This document shows positions 39,501 to 54,461 of a DNA stretch of 64,000 nt, piece by piece. The stretch comes from Mermis nigrescens (taxonomy: Eukaryota > Nematoda > Enoplea > Mermithida > Mermithidae), in the NCBI GenBank assembly GCA_036768485.1, contig JAVLUZ010000145.1:22353522-22417521 (forward strand), read 5' to 3'. A program made the translations under genes and the position numbers. The notes under the pieces are model-generated. The model made no database searches. It was not told the DNA's origin and saw only the letters and a program-made list of their open reading frames with translations. Position 1 is the first letter of the stretch. Each line of letters opens with the position of its first letter.

Positions 39501-42500
39501 TCTATCGTTAAAATGTGTAAGCGTATGCATATTATTACTTTGGTATTGACGACGAAATCTTTACGCTTTTGAGCACCAGAAATGGTTTTGTGACCGTAAA
39601 ATCGGAAGATCCTGCTTATACCGTAAATGTGCCTTATAATGTTCAAGTGCTGGCTGGGTATGTGCATTCTGAATGATTCCAAAATATTTATTGTACCTGA
39701 TTCTTTTTAAAATTATTTTCTCGAATTATCGAATATAATATTCAGCGAAATAATAAGCTACTCTTAAGTAACACATCGGAGAACATAACAGTATTATACA
39801 TACGTTTCCTTAACAAATTGTTTGTAATCGTTGTTTTAAGATTCTCAGAGTCGTATGCACATACTCACACCCCATTTTCTTAAAGTAGCGAGTTAATTTT
39901 TGATATCTGTTCTTAATACCTATTTGCCTATTGGCATATCAGCGAAAGGGGGGCTAGGGAAAGACTCTCAAATTAAAGTCAAATATACATATCTAAACAA
40001 ATTAGATTTCCACTCCCTTCTCGTCGGACTCTGGACAACAAAAACTTCTTTTTTCACACATTGTTTCGAGTATTTTTAGCTGTTTCCAAATAAAACTTAG
40101 ACGTTCATGCAGACCCCTTGGCCTTACTCCACGTCAGAAGTTATGTGTATATATTTATTTACATTTAATTTATGTGTATCATCCTCTGAAATTTCGACAC
40201 AACTATATATCAATTATTGAGATTATGACAAATTATGAACCAATAAATTAATTGCTTCATAACGAATTGGCTGGTGTCCAAACTGAAAACGTTGTAAAGG
40301 TAATAAAAAAGCGCGAACAACGCTTTTTAAATTTGACTCAGATTGTGAAAAGTTATTGCGTGCGAAAATACAAAAAATTGTCTTTTTTTACAATGCCTCG
40401 CTGGCACTGTGATCAGTATAATGTCTTTCCGCAAATGCAATTGAATTTGCATCTAGAACAAGTCAATGAGATTTTAGAAACCTTGGATACTTAGAGATTT
40501 AGCCGTAAGTTAGTGATTTGCTTATAACATATTCTACAAATATCAGGCTTGTTGCTGGTCGTCCTATTTTGGGGGGACCAACAGTAATTTTTTGGGGTGG
40601 GGGGACTAAGCTCAAAAAGGCCAAAAATAGCACAAAATAACGTTTAAAAACTCCTATTTTCCCGAATTTTGGGGGGTCCGAATTCCCCCTCATTTCCCCT
40701 CAGTGATACGTGCCTGACAAATATTCTGTCATTGCTACGTTTCCGGCTTTCTACTCTACCAGCATGATTGTTCATATCTTCAATTTAGGAAAATTTATCA
40801 CAACGATGACGATATTTCGTTCCATTGTTGTCCTATGCAAGGAGAGAAAATATCTCACAACATAAGCCTATGGAGTTCTTTTGCAACTCCTGTGGCTATT
40901 TATAACGTTTCCATACCTCGTATCCATTCCAGATATTTTAACGTGAGTTCGTTTATATTCTCAGCGGTTTAAATGGGATGTTCTACGCAGAAGTCGATTT
41001 CCTTCGCATTCAACAAACTATTCTCATCCTCCGACGTTTTTTAAGTTAAAGTGTTCAATTCAATAAATTAATGCTTAAATATCTGTTAGTCACATTTGCC
41101 GTCTTCCTTCTATCTACATAAGTATGCGAGGCCCGTCTTTACTTCTTTTTTTGTAAATTTTAAGTTGACATTTTAATTAGATATTTTTGCTTTAATTGTT
41201 ATTTATTTTAATTTCAATACATTTTGACGCGTGAGTCACTATGACGTACGGCGCTCATGTACTTATTAGACTAAACCATATCTGTAGCATAGATGCACAG
41301 GGTTACGTTGAACAGGTAGGGGTAAAACCGAGATTTTTTGGTCAGGGAGGGGTAAAATGCTGGATTTTTACTACGGTAAATTGTGTTTTTGGCTTTTTAA
41401 CGTCAAATTCGCTTGAAAATACACCATTTTTGACTCAAACTGCTAGATAGTACCTAACATTTGAACTTTTTAGCGAGGTTTATACCTTCTCTCACCCCTT
41501 CTATGTGCACGTATGATCTGAAGCCAGAAGTAATTAGTGTGAGCAAACAAAGAAAATTAATGTTTCAAACAAAAATTTTGATTTAAATACGCTTGAATGG
41601 TGAATAGGTACGCATAAATCTTTGTTACATCAGAATTATATTCATACATCTTAACCGGTGAATTTTTATTAATGTTATGGCAGCAACAAGACGGAAAGTG
41701 CAAAAGTCTCTAATTATCTGTAAGAGGAGACCGCTCAATTCATGCTTAGACTACTGTGCGTAATTTCGAGGAGTCATTAAGATTAAATGCTGTGAAATTA
41801 GAGCTAAATTTGGGAACCTTCGGAACTCGCACTGCAGTTTTTCCTGAAAACGTGAAAAATGCTTGTTTTTTCGTCGCACTTGATGTAAAATCACGAAAAA
41901 TATATCAGTAATTGGTGCGGAGCGCCGAAAATTGTAAGCTTGTTTAAGTGAATTGGCGACGAAATTTTACTTACTAGAAAATTATTCGATGGTTGAGGGG
42001 GCGGCTTCCTTATAATACGGCTGTTTCCCAAGTAATTACCGAAATTACGTGACGTGTGCGTTTTAGATCTCAAGCTTCGACTATCCGGTTATTTTACCTA
42101 GCAAGGGCCAGGCTTCAGCATGCACGCTTGACTTGCTGGTGACGAAATTCGACGAAAAACTACGATCCTTAGACGCGTACCTTCGAGTTTACACAAATAT
42201 CAGCGAATTTGATGTGCCTTTGAAAATTTTCGATGGAAAGTTACGCGTAAGATTTTTTGAAGGATATGAAGATTCAAAATATAATATTTTTGAACTTTTT
42301 GAGCTTTGTGCAATTTTTCATAAGCGTGACACGCTTTGTTATGTCTTTTCTGTGCCAGATTGCGATGAATTGTTAAAGAAAGTCAGTTTTTCAACTTAGA
42401 AAATGCATTTTTTCGCGTCAATTTTAAGAATTATATATTAGTGTTAGAGCGGTGTAATATTGCCATTTTTGAAGTTTTGGCAAATAATCGAATGGTTAGA

Positions 42501-45500
42501 TAAAGCCAACAACTTATAATTTGTTTTAACCCTAAATTAACCATTAGATTTCGCGCCCTTTATTATGTACCATGCAGTAAGCAAAGGGTACTCAACAGAC
42601 ATGCACCGCATGGGAATCCTGGGGGATTAATGTGTCTTTTATGGGCTAAAAATAATGGAAATGCGTCAAAAACATCGTTTTTCGGCGTTTTTGACGATGT
42701 TCTTTCTTTCTAGAGCATAAAAATAAAAACATTTCGGTATATGATCAGAAAAGTGTAATGAATTGAATAGAATCTGGTCAACAAATGTATTTATGGCGCG
42801 AAGCGCCGACATTCTAATATTTTTGAGCAAATAAATAGCTAAAAACGCGTAAAACAGCACCTTTTCTACGAATTTTTTTAAACTCTTGGAAAATCGCGAA
42901 TTATGGTGGGCGTAAAAATTTATGTGGAGTGAAACCCCAATTCCCATCCCCGTCAAGATCATGTATGTTACTCAAACTGAACCGCTCCCTACACTTGTGC
43001 AAAGTTTGAATTTTGGTCTACCTACTTACTACTATGTAACTTGACTACCATCGAAACGCGTTTTCCCAAGTTTTTTTCCGATTTTCGTTAACTTTCAATT
43101 ACTTTTCTTCTTTAAATCATCAAACGAATATGACTGATTATTTTTGATTTTTTTCGAGTTTTAGAATTTTTATAAAATAATTCTAAATTAATCTTAAATT
43201 ATGATTTAGAATTTTTAATTCGAAAATCTCCCTCATGTTAATGCGTTTCATTCACTGCTTAAAAATTTCAGCCTTCAATTGTTAAACTGGATTTTTACCT
43301 AATTACAGTTTGCTTTATACGTGTACATAACATACATATATTGTATTTTAATTTGTGGTGTGTAACCTTCCCTCTTATGTATATCTATCGAATTGATTAA
43401 AGGGCGTCGAATATGGTAAAATACGAATTTTTAAATGAATACTTAAGCGCTTACCGTGAAGGATTGAAACCATGCTAATTTAAGAATTGTCAGAAGATGA
43501 CAAAAGGGGAAAAGAAGAGAAAAAAGGGAAAAGTTAAAAAAGAAGCGTATTGTTAGTAAAAAATGCATGAGACGCGATAAATATTTTTTTGACAGAAGGT
43601 TTTACCTAAACAGAATTATTTTGAAAGAAACGTGGTAAATAGTGTGGTATTATTGCGGAGAAAAATACTGCAACTTAAAAACGAGTATAGGAATAAACGC
43701 AAAATAAAGCGATTCAGGTCTTCAGGGGAAAACTAGCTCCGCCACTTTTTTTAAATTTTCTTTGAGAATTTGGCTCGCAAAACCAGGCTCCTTGATTAGC
43801 GCTCAAGAGAATAAGTATCTAAATATTTATTCTCTTGAGGACTAGACACGCATAGCATGGGAATTAAGGGGGTGAAAGTAAAGTTCTTTAAAGCGCCCGC
43901 TTTGGGCTTAAAAATGGTGGATAAGGGTCAAAAACATTATTTTCTTGCGTTTATGACGATTATCTATCACTGTTTTCTATTTTTGTACGGGACACAGATT
44001 ATGAGGTTCTTACAATCATTTTTGGAGCGACCTTTCTACATCTCTGTACACAAAGTATGGCAGCTTTTGGCCGATTTTCGATTGTATAAAAAATCAAAGT
44101 TTTTGTACAAAAAAAAGGAAACAGTGCTTTCTATATATCCACGTAGAACGTAAAAACGAAAAATTTCGAAAATTGAAGAAAATATAGTAAGAAAAACGAG
44201 TACATGGCGCTCAGCGCCGAAAAATTGACTTTTTTCAGCAAGCCAGATGGATAAAATGCTCAGAACAGCATCGTGAATTTCGGGGCGGGTGAAAAAAATT
44301 TCTGGGTTTGAAAACCCTTCGGGAGGGGGGATAAAACCCCTCTCTGTTTTTTTGTATTTGGCAAAGATTTTTCCGATGTACAAAGACTTTTCGGGAGCGT
44401 CATTGTACATGTACAAAAGATTTTTGGGAAGACAATAAGTGCAAGAAAGGTCTAAAATTGGCAAAAATTTTCGGCGCTTCGCGCCGAAATGAGTAATTGT
44501 GTGTCCTATATATCTTTATAATAGCAGAAATCGCATTTCTAAAGAAAAAATGTCAAATGTTTCGGTGCTTCGCGCCGTTTTTAGACGATTCTTAATGATT
44601 TTTGCCCTCATAAACCCAGGAATTAGCTAAAATACACTACCAAAGGTCGAACAACTCTGTTTTTACAACACTAAAGTCGCTACCGTACTATATTATGGTA
44701 CCCAAACATTTGAGTGTACAAAATGTACAAGGACTTTTAGGGACCATCTTTGTACATGTACAAACGGACCTTGTACAAAAAAACTGATGTCCAGGACTAA
44801 GAGCTGCGCAAAATAGTTTCCACTGATGCTTTGAAATTTAAATAAACGCTGCTCGTTCTTCACTTAGGACATAGTAATAATAAGCTGTGAATTTAAAATG
44901 CTGTGGCATTTCAGCTCAGCTTGTATTCACTGGATCAGTCGAATTTCGATTTCGGTTCATTAGACGTCAACCAACAAAGATACATACTGTTTGCGATAAC
45001 CAACGAAAACCCGGTGCCCATAACGTTGAAAGGCCTTGGTGTAGAAGGATCGAATTTACCTAAAAATACTCGCTTAGAGTTGGTTGGCGTGGAAGCGGGC
45101 AATCATACTGTACTAGCGTATAATCATTCGCCTCTTCTCTTTTCGTGGAACCAGGTACTTTACACCTTTCTGCATTAAGTTACGATAATTATCGTTTTTG
45201 TTGCGTTTTTGTCTCATCTTGTTGCACTTATTTCTTTGAATTTTTCGACATTGGTAATTTAAAGTTTTAGTTCCGTCATTGAATACTCTGAGCTAAAAAA
45301 TTTTTATATCTGCCATTAATAAAATTTCCTAAACATACAAAATTAGCTGATTCTGAGGTTTTGAAATCAATCCTTATTTATTGCCGAGGGGAGGAGAGAT
45401 TTATTTTTTCAAATTCACGTTATTTAAGTATTAACTTTATGTATTTTTGTTCAGGGAGAAAATTTCACATTATTTCCCAACAGTTTTGCCGTTTTTCGAT

Positions 45501-48500
45501 ATTCCGTCAAAGCGCCTGACAGCAAATCGACTTTTCGCGGCCATGTAAACTTTACAACAGAATACGAGGTACATATATGTGCTTTTCTTCGTGGCACAGC
45601 TTCTTTCGTTTATGACTGATTCACAGATTTACATACACGTATGCGTGTTTGCATTGCTCATAATTGTGCCCATAAGCCATAGATGCACATAGTCAGAGTC
45701 GGGATGGAGTAAATACAGTGTTTTTGTGCAAGGTCCGTTTGTACATGTACAAAGATGGTCCCTGTTGTTCGACCTTTGGTAGTGTATTTTAGCTAATTTC
45801 TGACTTTCTAAGGGCAAAAATCACTAATAATCGTCTCAAAACGGCTTAAAGCGCCGAAAAATTTGACATTTTTCCTTTCAAAATGCAATTTCTGACATTA
45901 TAAAGATATATAGAACACATACAATTACTCATTTTGGCGCGAAGCACCGAAAATATTTGCGAATTTTAAACCTTTTTTGCAGTTTTTGTCTTCTCAAAAA
46001 TCTTTGTACATGTACAAAGACGGTTCCCAAAAGTCTTTGTACATCGGGAAAAATCTTTGTCGAATACAAAAAAACACTGAGTAAATATCAAGTTTTTTGG
46101 TCAGGAGGAACAAAATTCGGAATTTGCAAAAAAGTAAATCAGGTCTACCATTTACTCATGGACTTTATGTCAAAATAACCCTAAAGTTGCATTTGAATCG
46201 CGTGAGAATACATGACTTTTGGACCCTCCTCAGTGTAGGGTAATAAATTCTCCCTCACCCAATATGTGCATGTATGATTTTCATCTCTTTTTGCCTTAAA
46301 TTTGCCTTGTGTCTCATAGAAAACTCTTGAATTTGCTTTCTAGTAATATATGCCATGCCTATATTGTTCATCAAGGCAATATTGTTCGAGAGTTGGTAAC
46401 TGGGATGATTTATGCAGGCACGTAGCTCTGGGGAAATGGGGGGTCCGGACCCCCCAATTCAGGAAAATAGAAAAAATAGAACTTTTTAAACCTTATTTTG
46501 TGCTATTTTTGGTCTTTTTGGGCTCGGTCCCCCAAAATTGGTGTTGCCCCTTCAAATTGGACGGCCAGCTACGTGCCTGGATTTAGGTTATTATTTGATG
46601 TATGTGCATATATACATTTGTAGGTAGACGAATAAGTGATTTCATTGCCCCTTAAGAGACGAAAATAAGTTGTCGTTTCGTACAATTTAAAGGTGAGATC
46701 TTAAACAGGCAACTAAATGGTTATGCTTGCAATGCAATCTTCAGCTTCATGTATGCATGAGTATGTTCATAGTGAACCTGAGCCTTGCTACTAATCGTAT
46801 ACTCGAGCTTGCTTATAGTTTTCCAATGAAGAAATCCTAATTTTTAATAAACACTGTAATCAACGTATTTCTGAGCTTGATAAATATCGCGAATTTATGT
46901 TTTTTTCCATTTTATTTGCTTCAACGAAGAGGTATAAGCTCAAAGGGAAAGTAGCGAAAATCCGAATTATATCCTGTTACTAGTCTTTTCGTCTGATACT
47001 GTTTAGGTAGCGCTTAAAATAATATTTGAATTTAAAAAGTAAGCCTAATCATTATAAACTAGCTAAAGCTCTAGCCTGAAAGAGATGCATTTGTTTGGCA
47101 GGTAAGGCAATATATTTAACCTAGCAGTAAAAGTCTCAAATTTTGTTTAGGAAACTCTTCCATTCTGTTTTTCTGCCTTTTTTGTAATGTAGGAGCGGAG
47201 GTGTATGCATACTCATTGTTGTTTATGATGTTATGCTTTCAAACATTAATATCTTCCCCTTTGTTATATTTTAGTCAATTGTAATCCCGGTGTATTTTAC
47301 GGTTACCGAAGGAAGCATTATATCAATTCCGGAAAAACTTGTGATCAGCGACGCTTTCCCGGGAAACCTTATTACAAATAAAAATTGATAGAAATACAAA
47401 ATACGCTTATACTGTACATCTATACTCGTTGAAAAGTTCGGGCGCTATTAATCTTTCCTCTAATAAGCATTCTTTTTTCCTTTTGGACTCACTCGACGAT
47501 TTCACCCGCACCGTTTTTTTAAAAGTTTTTTTACTTAATAAGACTTAAAATTCGCTACAGAAATTTTCGATTCGATAGGAATCCGAATCCAGAATCTCTC
47601 GAATGGTAGTCTAGTGACTTCACCGCTGACATTTGAGGCCCAATAAATTTAACAAGAGTTGTCTTAAATAATATGCTATTACGTCACACTTCCTAAAGAT
47701 GTTTTGAAGGCGTATAGATTAAACAAATTATGGCGCAGGCATTAATAAAAAATATAACTAAAATTTTTTTTCGAATATATCTCCATCCTTATTCCCTTTG
47801 CGCTCCATTAATTTGCAATTTTATAACGTGTTGTAGATTGAAAATGTTAATACTAAACTTCTGCGCATAAAAAACGATGCTGATGAAATTGTCGATTAGG
47901 TTCGCCTTTTGTTCCCGTCGACAACTCACGCGTATGTGTAACACATTTTTTCGCTTTTCTTACGCAACTTTGTTTTTTTTCTTATTGCGCTATTTAGGTG
48001 TGCAACTTTGTCTAAGATTGAAAAGTTTTTGTTATCTAGTCTATTCATTTTGCAGAAATGTTTTTTGCTCTTATTTTGTCGTATAAGCTAAGCTTGGTGT
48101 AGCTAATTTTAATTTGACTCTATTTTTAAAACTTAATTTTAATTTTTCCTTTATGGTTTTACCGTTTTTGCAAACTTAGCCTAAAACAAGCAAGTAAAAT
48201 GAATAATAAATCAAACTGTGAAAAACGTACATTTAAAACAAATAGTCGATAAATGAAATTTTATACAAAAATTTGCAATCCGTTTTCGTAACGCTTACAT
48301 TGGATACATTTTAGGGAAAAATTTCGTCGCATGCTCTACGAGTGTTCAGCACTTACCCCCGTGAAATGACTGTCCTTAGGTTGTCAACGACCTCCAGCGA
48401 TCCGCGTTTCGTATTTGAATCATTTGAGAAAGATCAAGGCCCCGTTATTAAAGTGAAAGAAGCCACTCAGGTGACCAATCATGATTTTGTTGTTTTTATT

Positions 48501-51500
48501 TTATTTTTTATTATTTTTTCATTTTTTAAATTTTTTTATGATTTGTTTTTTATTTTTTTATTTTTTATTCTATTTTTTTAAAGTTTTTTAAATTTTATTT
48601 ATTATTTTTTTATTACATCTGAAGCGCGTCCCCTTTTTAGCTTTTTCCGGAATGTTTGTCAACAAGGATTAATCTCTATTTGAGTCTTTTCCTATCAAGA
48701 ACGCGCATGGCCTGTCTGGGATGGAAATTAAAAAGTTTTATCGAAATTATGAAAAATTAGTCAAACTTGTAGTCAAGTTTTGAAAAATTTGACCATTTTG
48801 CTGAGGGTGAAAGATTTTTAGCGGAGTGTGAAAAACTTGCGGGAGATTTGAGTTGTCATAGAGTATCAGAGCCGAACTGTATTTTCATATTTTTACCTTG
48901 CTCACCCCGAGGCGGATTTACGGGGGAGGGGAGGGGAGGGGGTGGTTTGGTCATTGACTTTAGTAATTTTATTATTTAATCATGTTCTTGGCGGTCCGGA
49001 AGCCATATTTTTCTAGTTTTCATTCATTTTTAGCATAAATTCTGAAAGTTTTAAGCGCTTCGCATCGAACGCTTCAATAGACTTTGCTCTAAGTGCACAA
49101 GTACAATAAATAACGAACTAATTCAAGTCTCTAAACGTCTTCCATTTCGAATATCACTGATTTTTAAGCGATTAGCGATGGAGTTCAACTAAGTTCAAAG
49201 AAATCTCCGAAAATTGTGAAACATTTTGACACATTTTTTGCTACAGAAATCATTTTAAATCAAAGTAGACAATGTAAAACGGCGAAAAACGTTATTCTGC
49301 GCTTATAATAGCGGACCTTTTTTTAATCTTTTTTTATTGTTAAGGAAAAAGTTTGGGGTATGTTTATGTATATACATACAATGTACCCAAAGATGCAAAG
49401 TATGGGAATTCGGAGGGGGGGTGAAATTTTAAAGTGCCCTTTTTGGGCCTAGAAATAGTAAATAAGCGTCAAAAACATCGTTTTTCGGCGTTTCTGACGA
49501 TGTTCTTTTTTACTGTTGCATAAAAGCATAGAAAAATTTTTAAAAAATAAAAAAAAGTCGAATAAATCGAACAAAATATACCTTGAACATGAGTGTGCGG
49601 TGCGGAGAGCCGAAAATTTCACACTTTCGAGCAAAAAGATAGCTATGCAAAAACGTTTAAATAAGACATTTCCTGCGAATTTTCAGGTAATTTTTTGGAA
49701 ACGTTTGGAAAATCGCGAATTGGGAGGGTGGGGTGAAAACTTTCCTGGCCCAAACTCCCCTCTCCAAGATCATGTATATACCTATTAGCATTGCTGATTT
49801 GCGTAATATTCCAGATTGGGAGAATTTACTTCATACCTCTGGCTACTTGTCTGGATGATTGCTATGTCGGAATGCCCCTAAACACTGAAGGTATTTTTTG
49901 TTTTCCATGTTAATAAAACCGCGATATATGAATATTTGTTGAAAATGAATTTAAGTTGTGTAAAACTGCTGACTTGGCAAGTCGCAATTGTGATACCGAA
50001 TATTCGATACTCGATTGCTTTTGCAATGCAGTACTCACTGGAGATATTCTTTATCTCATTTACACTATTTCTATTTTTTTATTTTTCTATGTTATTCTAT
50101 TAAATCTGTTGGCATGTAATTTTATTTTTTCTTAATTTACTCAGTCGCTCGATTTTATCTCAAAGATTATATTACTTCCCAACTTTTTTATCTTTCTGCG
50201 CATAAATTAAATCAGTAGGTACTTACCAATGTATGTATGTACATACATTCATTTTAATTTTTGTTTTTTATTTCTAGAGCATTTTTTAATTGCATTCTTC
50301 AACATTAATATTTCGAGTGGTCATTATATGTTGATTAAGCGTATATTTCATTGATTTACCACCTCGATCTCGATAAATAAGCATAATTGCTTGCAGTTGA
50401 TTTACTCGAGATTTTCATGACCATCAGCATGAGTATATTTTTTGACAGGCTTATTCCATAAAGCAAACTTAGATCAGATTTCAGGTCTAATTTGAGCTTC
50501 AATAGGTTCACTGGTTCACTTCGATCTTAAAAAAAGATTGCATCTCAAAAAGAAAAAATTTTGGACAATGACGTTTGTGCATGACAAAATTTTGTTGACT
50601 ATTTTTTAAAATATTGCAACTGCTCTTCCTTGCACATACGTGTGTACATATGGTAAGTATGTGTGTACTGCCCTGTGATCCATAATCAATTTATCACTTG
50701 GAAGGCTCTTATGTTCATCAGATGGTTATCAGTGGATCAGCGGGATGAAGCTACCGCCTGATTTGCCCGATATTGATCACGATTTATATTACAAATTGAG
50801 ATCCCAGTGGAATAAGATGATATCGAACGATGCGCATATGTATGTGCATAAATCTAGATATTTTTTGTTTAATTTTCTCTATTTATTGTTTCTCTCTCGT
50901 TACTCTCACTTGAATGCCACGTATCTAATCTCACGTGCTGCTATTGTGACATATTTCTAAAAATCGAATGGAGTTTAGGGCTTGAACCTACATGTGTAGA
51001 TAAAATGCATGGCTTCCATGTCTACTTTTAGTCCTGTAGTATTTTTGCATGAGATATCGTGGCTGCCTAGGCTAGGCAATCTTTTAAGTGCACTTTATCA
51101 GTCGCAACATGAGACCACAAGAGTCCAACGAAGAGCTTGCGGCGCAAAGACCAAAAATTCTAAATTCTTCTAATCAAAAAGATACAATTTTTCAACACCT
51201 TTTTGCGTTCTCTTACCTTTCTAGAATTATTTGAGTTTCAGAAGGTCGCTTTTCATTTCATTGCATGCATTTAGGGACGGATTAAATCGATTAACAATTC
51301 AAAATTCCGGATGGGGGTCCCCGGCTATTTTTAGGGGGAGGGAATGATGTCCAATTTTTGCTCAAAAACGGTCTAAAAACGACAGTTCTTCTCAAAAATG
51401 GGGAGGGGGCAAAAGTTTTATGGCTTGGGGATGGAGAACGACCAACTTCGGATGGGTGGGTGGATCCCTTATCAGCCCTATTATGTACAGGGTGGTTAAT

Positions 51501-54341
51501 AACCTTTTGCTAGGGGGTCAGTGCTATAACTATAGAACTTAGGATCAAACCAAATATACCATTAGATAAAGAATTTAAAACGGAATTTATTGATGCCAAA
51601 TTAAAAATCAGTGTGCCTAAGACCGGCAAGAGAAATAGTTTTTAAACGATCGGGGTATGAACACAATTAATAAATGTCGATTTTCGATACTTATCAAAAT
51701 ATTTTTCACGTTTCCGTACAAAGTTTTAAATCAAAACCAATTAGGTCCTATTTTGGGCCTGGAAAATATTTGGTCGTTGGTCAGACTGTTTTTGTTCACG
51801 ACAAGGCGCCTTGCATGCGAGCTAATGCAACCCAACATTTCTTAAAACAATCAAACGTCGAATTTTGGGGTGACGATATTTAGCCCGGAAATTCACTCAA
51901 CTTAAATGCCACCGAAACTATTGGGCCATTCATAAAGATAAAGTCGAGGCGCAAATACTTGCTAAAATCTGACTGGTCGATAATCATATAAAATTTCGCA
52001 CAAAAAGGAGGAAAATATTTGGAAAAGTCTTGAAAATCGACGTAGTCTCTTTATTGGTTTGTGTTCATACCCAGACCTTTTGAAAGGTGTTTCTCGCACA
52101 AGTGATAGGCACACTGATTATTAATCTGGCATCAATAAATTCCGTTTCACATTCACTATCTAATGGTATATTTGGTTTGATCCCAAGCCCTATAGTTATA
52201 GCGCTGACCTTCTAGCAAAAGGTTGCTAATCACCCGGTACACGTTTGATATTATTTCCATTTAAAGGTCTAAAATTCATATACAGAAAAGATTTTTGCTG
52301 AAATTTAGTTATTGCTTTGGTGGTGGTTTTGGTGATTTTTTTGGTAGTGATTTTTTTAAATTTCGGATCGGCAATTGTATCCTAAGAACATTATCAAAGA
52401 AGAGAATGTAAGAGATTGAACCAAGCAGCGCGACTCTCCTATTGGTTCTTAATGGCATATGCGCTTACAGCTCTTGCATTTCGTATTAAATTCGATACTA
52501 AAGCATTAAATTGAATTGAATTTAGTAAAATAAATATTAAATTTATTCCTGCTTCAATTTTTTTCTCGAATCTTTGAATTTAAGGTTATTTTCGTAATAA
52601 TATTATAATTTAGGGTTAATACGACTATAATGGTTGATTCCACGCTGGTGAAGAGTTTTTCCATTCCCGTTGAAGCTCGACTTTGTTGGCCCAGGCTGAT
52701 GAAAAACGCCGCCGTGCATTTCCCTTTGACAGCGGTTGGCAATTACACCATCGTCAATTTGACACTGCAGAATCCTTCCAGTTTGCCAGTCGCCGTCCAA
52801 ATGTTGCCCTTGACTATTTACCCGAATCCCGAAGATTTGGTCCGCCTTTTCAGAGACGAGTATATAAAATTGTACCTATTCGTTTTGTTGACTAAGTTTG
52901 TTCGTAGAAATTATTTGTTATGGAGTAATCGACTAAGAATGTTCACTCCACATTCTAAATTATGTGAAAAAATTCACAATTAACATCACAAAAATGTATA
53001 TGACAAAGCGTACATCGTCATTGGACCCGTCAGTAGTTTGGACTGGGTCGGTATCAGTGGGAAGACCCGCCAGTATTAGTATAATATTTCGCAACATACC
53101 GTACAAATCGGAGAAAAAATTACAAAAAATGGCTCAAAAATCAGCTAATCGGTCGATGGACTAGAAAAGATGAATCTCAGAAAATACACGAAATTGATAA
53201 AACAACTAATCAATTAACCAATCAACCAACGAGACTTACCAATCTATAATGAATAAGCGATCAAACAACCAATAATTAATCAGTCAACCACTATGCATTC
53301 AATAAACCAACCAAACAACCACTTTATAAAAGAACAACTTACCAAAAAATTATCATTAAGAAGACTGGGCTTTGTCCATATATGCATGTAAGACTTCGTT
53401 TTGTACGACGAGTATCCTCGTAGTTTCGTAACAGGGAAATAGCGTCATTTGTGCACGAGTGCTGTGTATGTTGTGCTTGTGAAGTTGCATGCTCTGGCAT
53501 TCAGACCTCATTATTTTGATTTGTATCTTGCTCTAATGACTTTTCCGTATGATATTGTTCTTAGAATTTGACTGTTTCAAATTTCATGAATCCTTGCTCT
53601 TTAAAGCTTTCGAAATATCGCATACCAGATGCTGTGCCATCATTTTTCTATATTGATTTATCGCACATTTGCTACATACATGCACAAATGCGTGTATATA
53701 AATAAATTGTCGCTCTTTACATCTGCAAATGTGTTCCTTGAGTCTGCATATGAATTAGAAGAGGAAAACATTCAGTTTTTGCGGGGTCTTAGACGTCTTT
53801 TATCCATTTGAAATGCTGAAGGTTCGATTGTGTCGTTTGCTACACAGAATGCTATTTCTATGTAATTCTGAGCTTTCTAGCAAAATACGCATGCTCAAGT
53901 ATGCTTTTATCGTCCAATTTACTTAAACTGATTCATACCTTTTAACGAAATGCAGATCTGGCTTTTTTGCAGCAGATTTCTATTACCACCTATTTTGCCA
54001 AACGTAATTGATCGAAATATTGTAGAACTGTATTGCACTTACGTATGTACAATTCAATGTTTACCCGTACATATGTAGGTACTCTTTTAGCGTACAATTC
54101 AAAAGTTGATTTTCAATATTCTGCTTTGTTGCTCCTCAAGGGGTCCATTGTGGTCGATTTGAATATTACATACCTAAGACGTTTAGATGATATAGTTGCC
54201 TTAGACATTTCTTTTTTTCGTGAAGTCTTTTTAATTGAAGTGCGTTTTGAAGTTTTGGTGAACATGGTAATAGCTGTGTTAGGAAATGCATGATTGGGTT
54301 AGCAATGTACTCATCAGTTCGTATGCAAGTCTCGTGCGTCT

Positions 54342-54389
<48 letters not shown>

Positions 54390-54418
54390 TATATTATTAT
54401 TTACTGTTATTATTATTA

Positions 54419-54461
<43 letters not shown>

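Noticed and set aside
44036..44464. 142-codon minus-strand open frame
   Set aside because: It runs across two MITEs; the protein is repeat sequence read through AT-rich palindromes.
52554..52800. Minus-strand frames opposite exon 18
   Set aside because: Shadows of the real coding exon.
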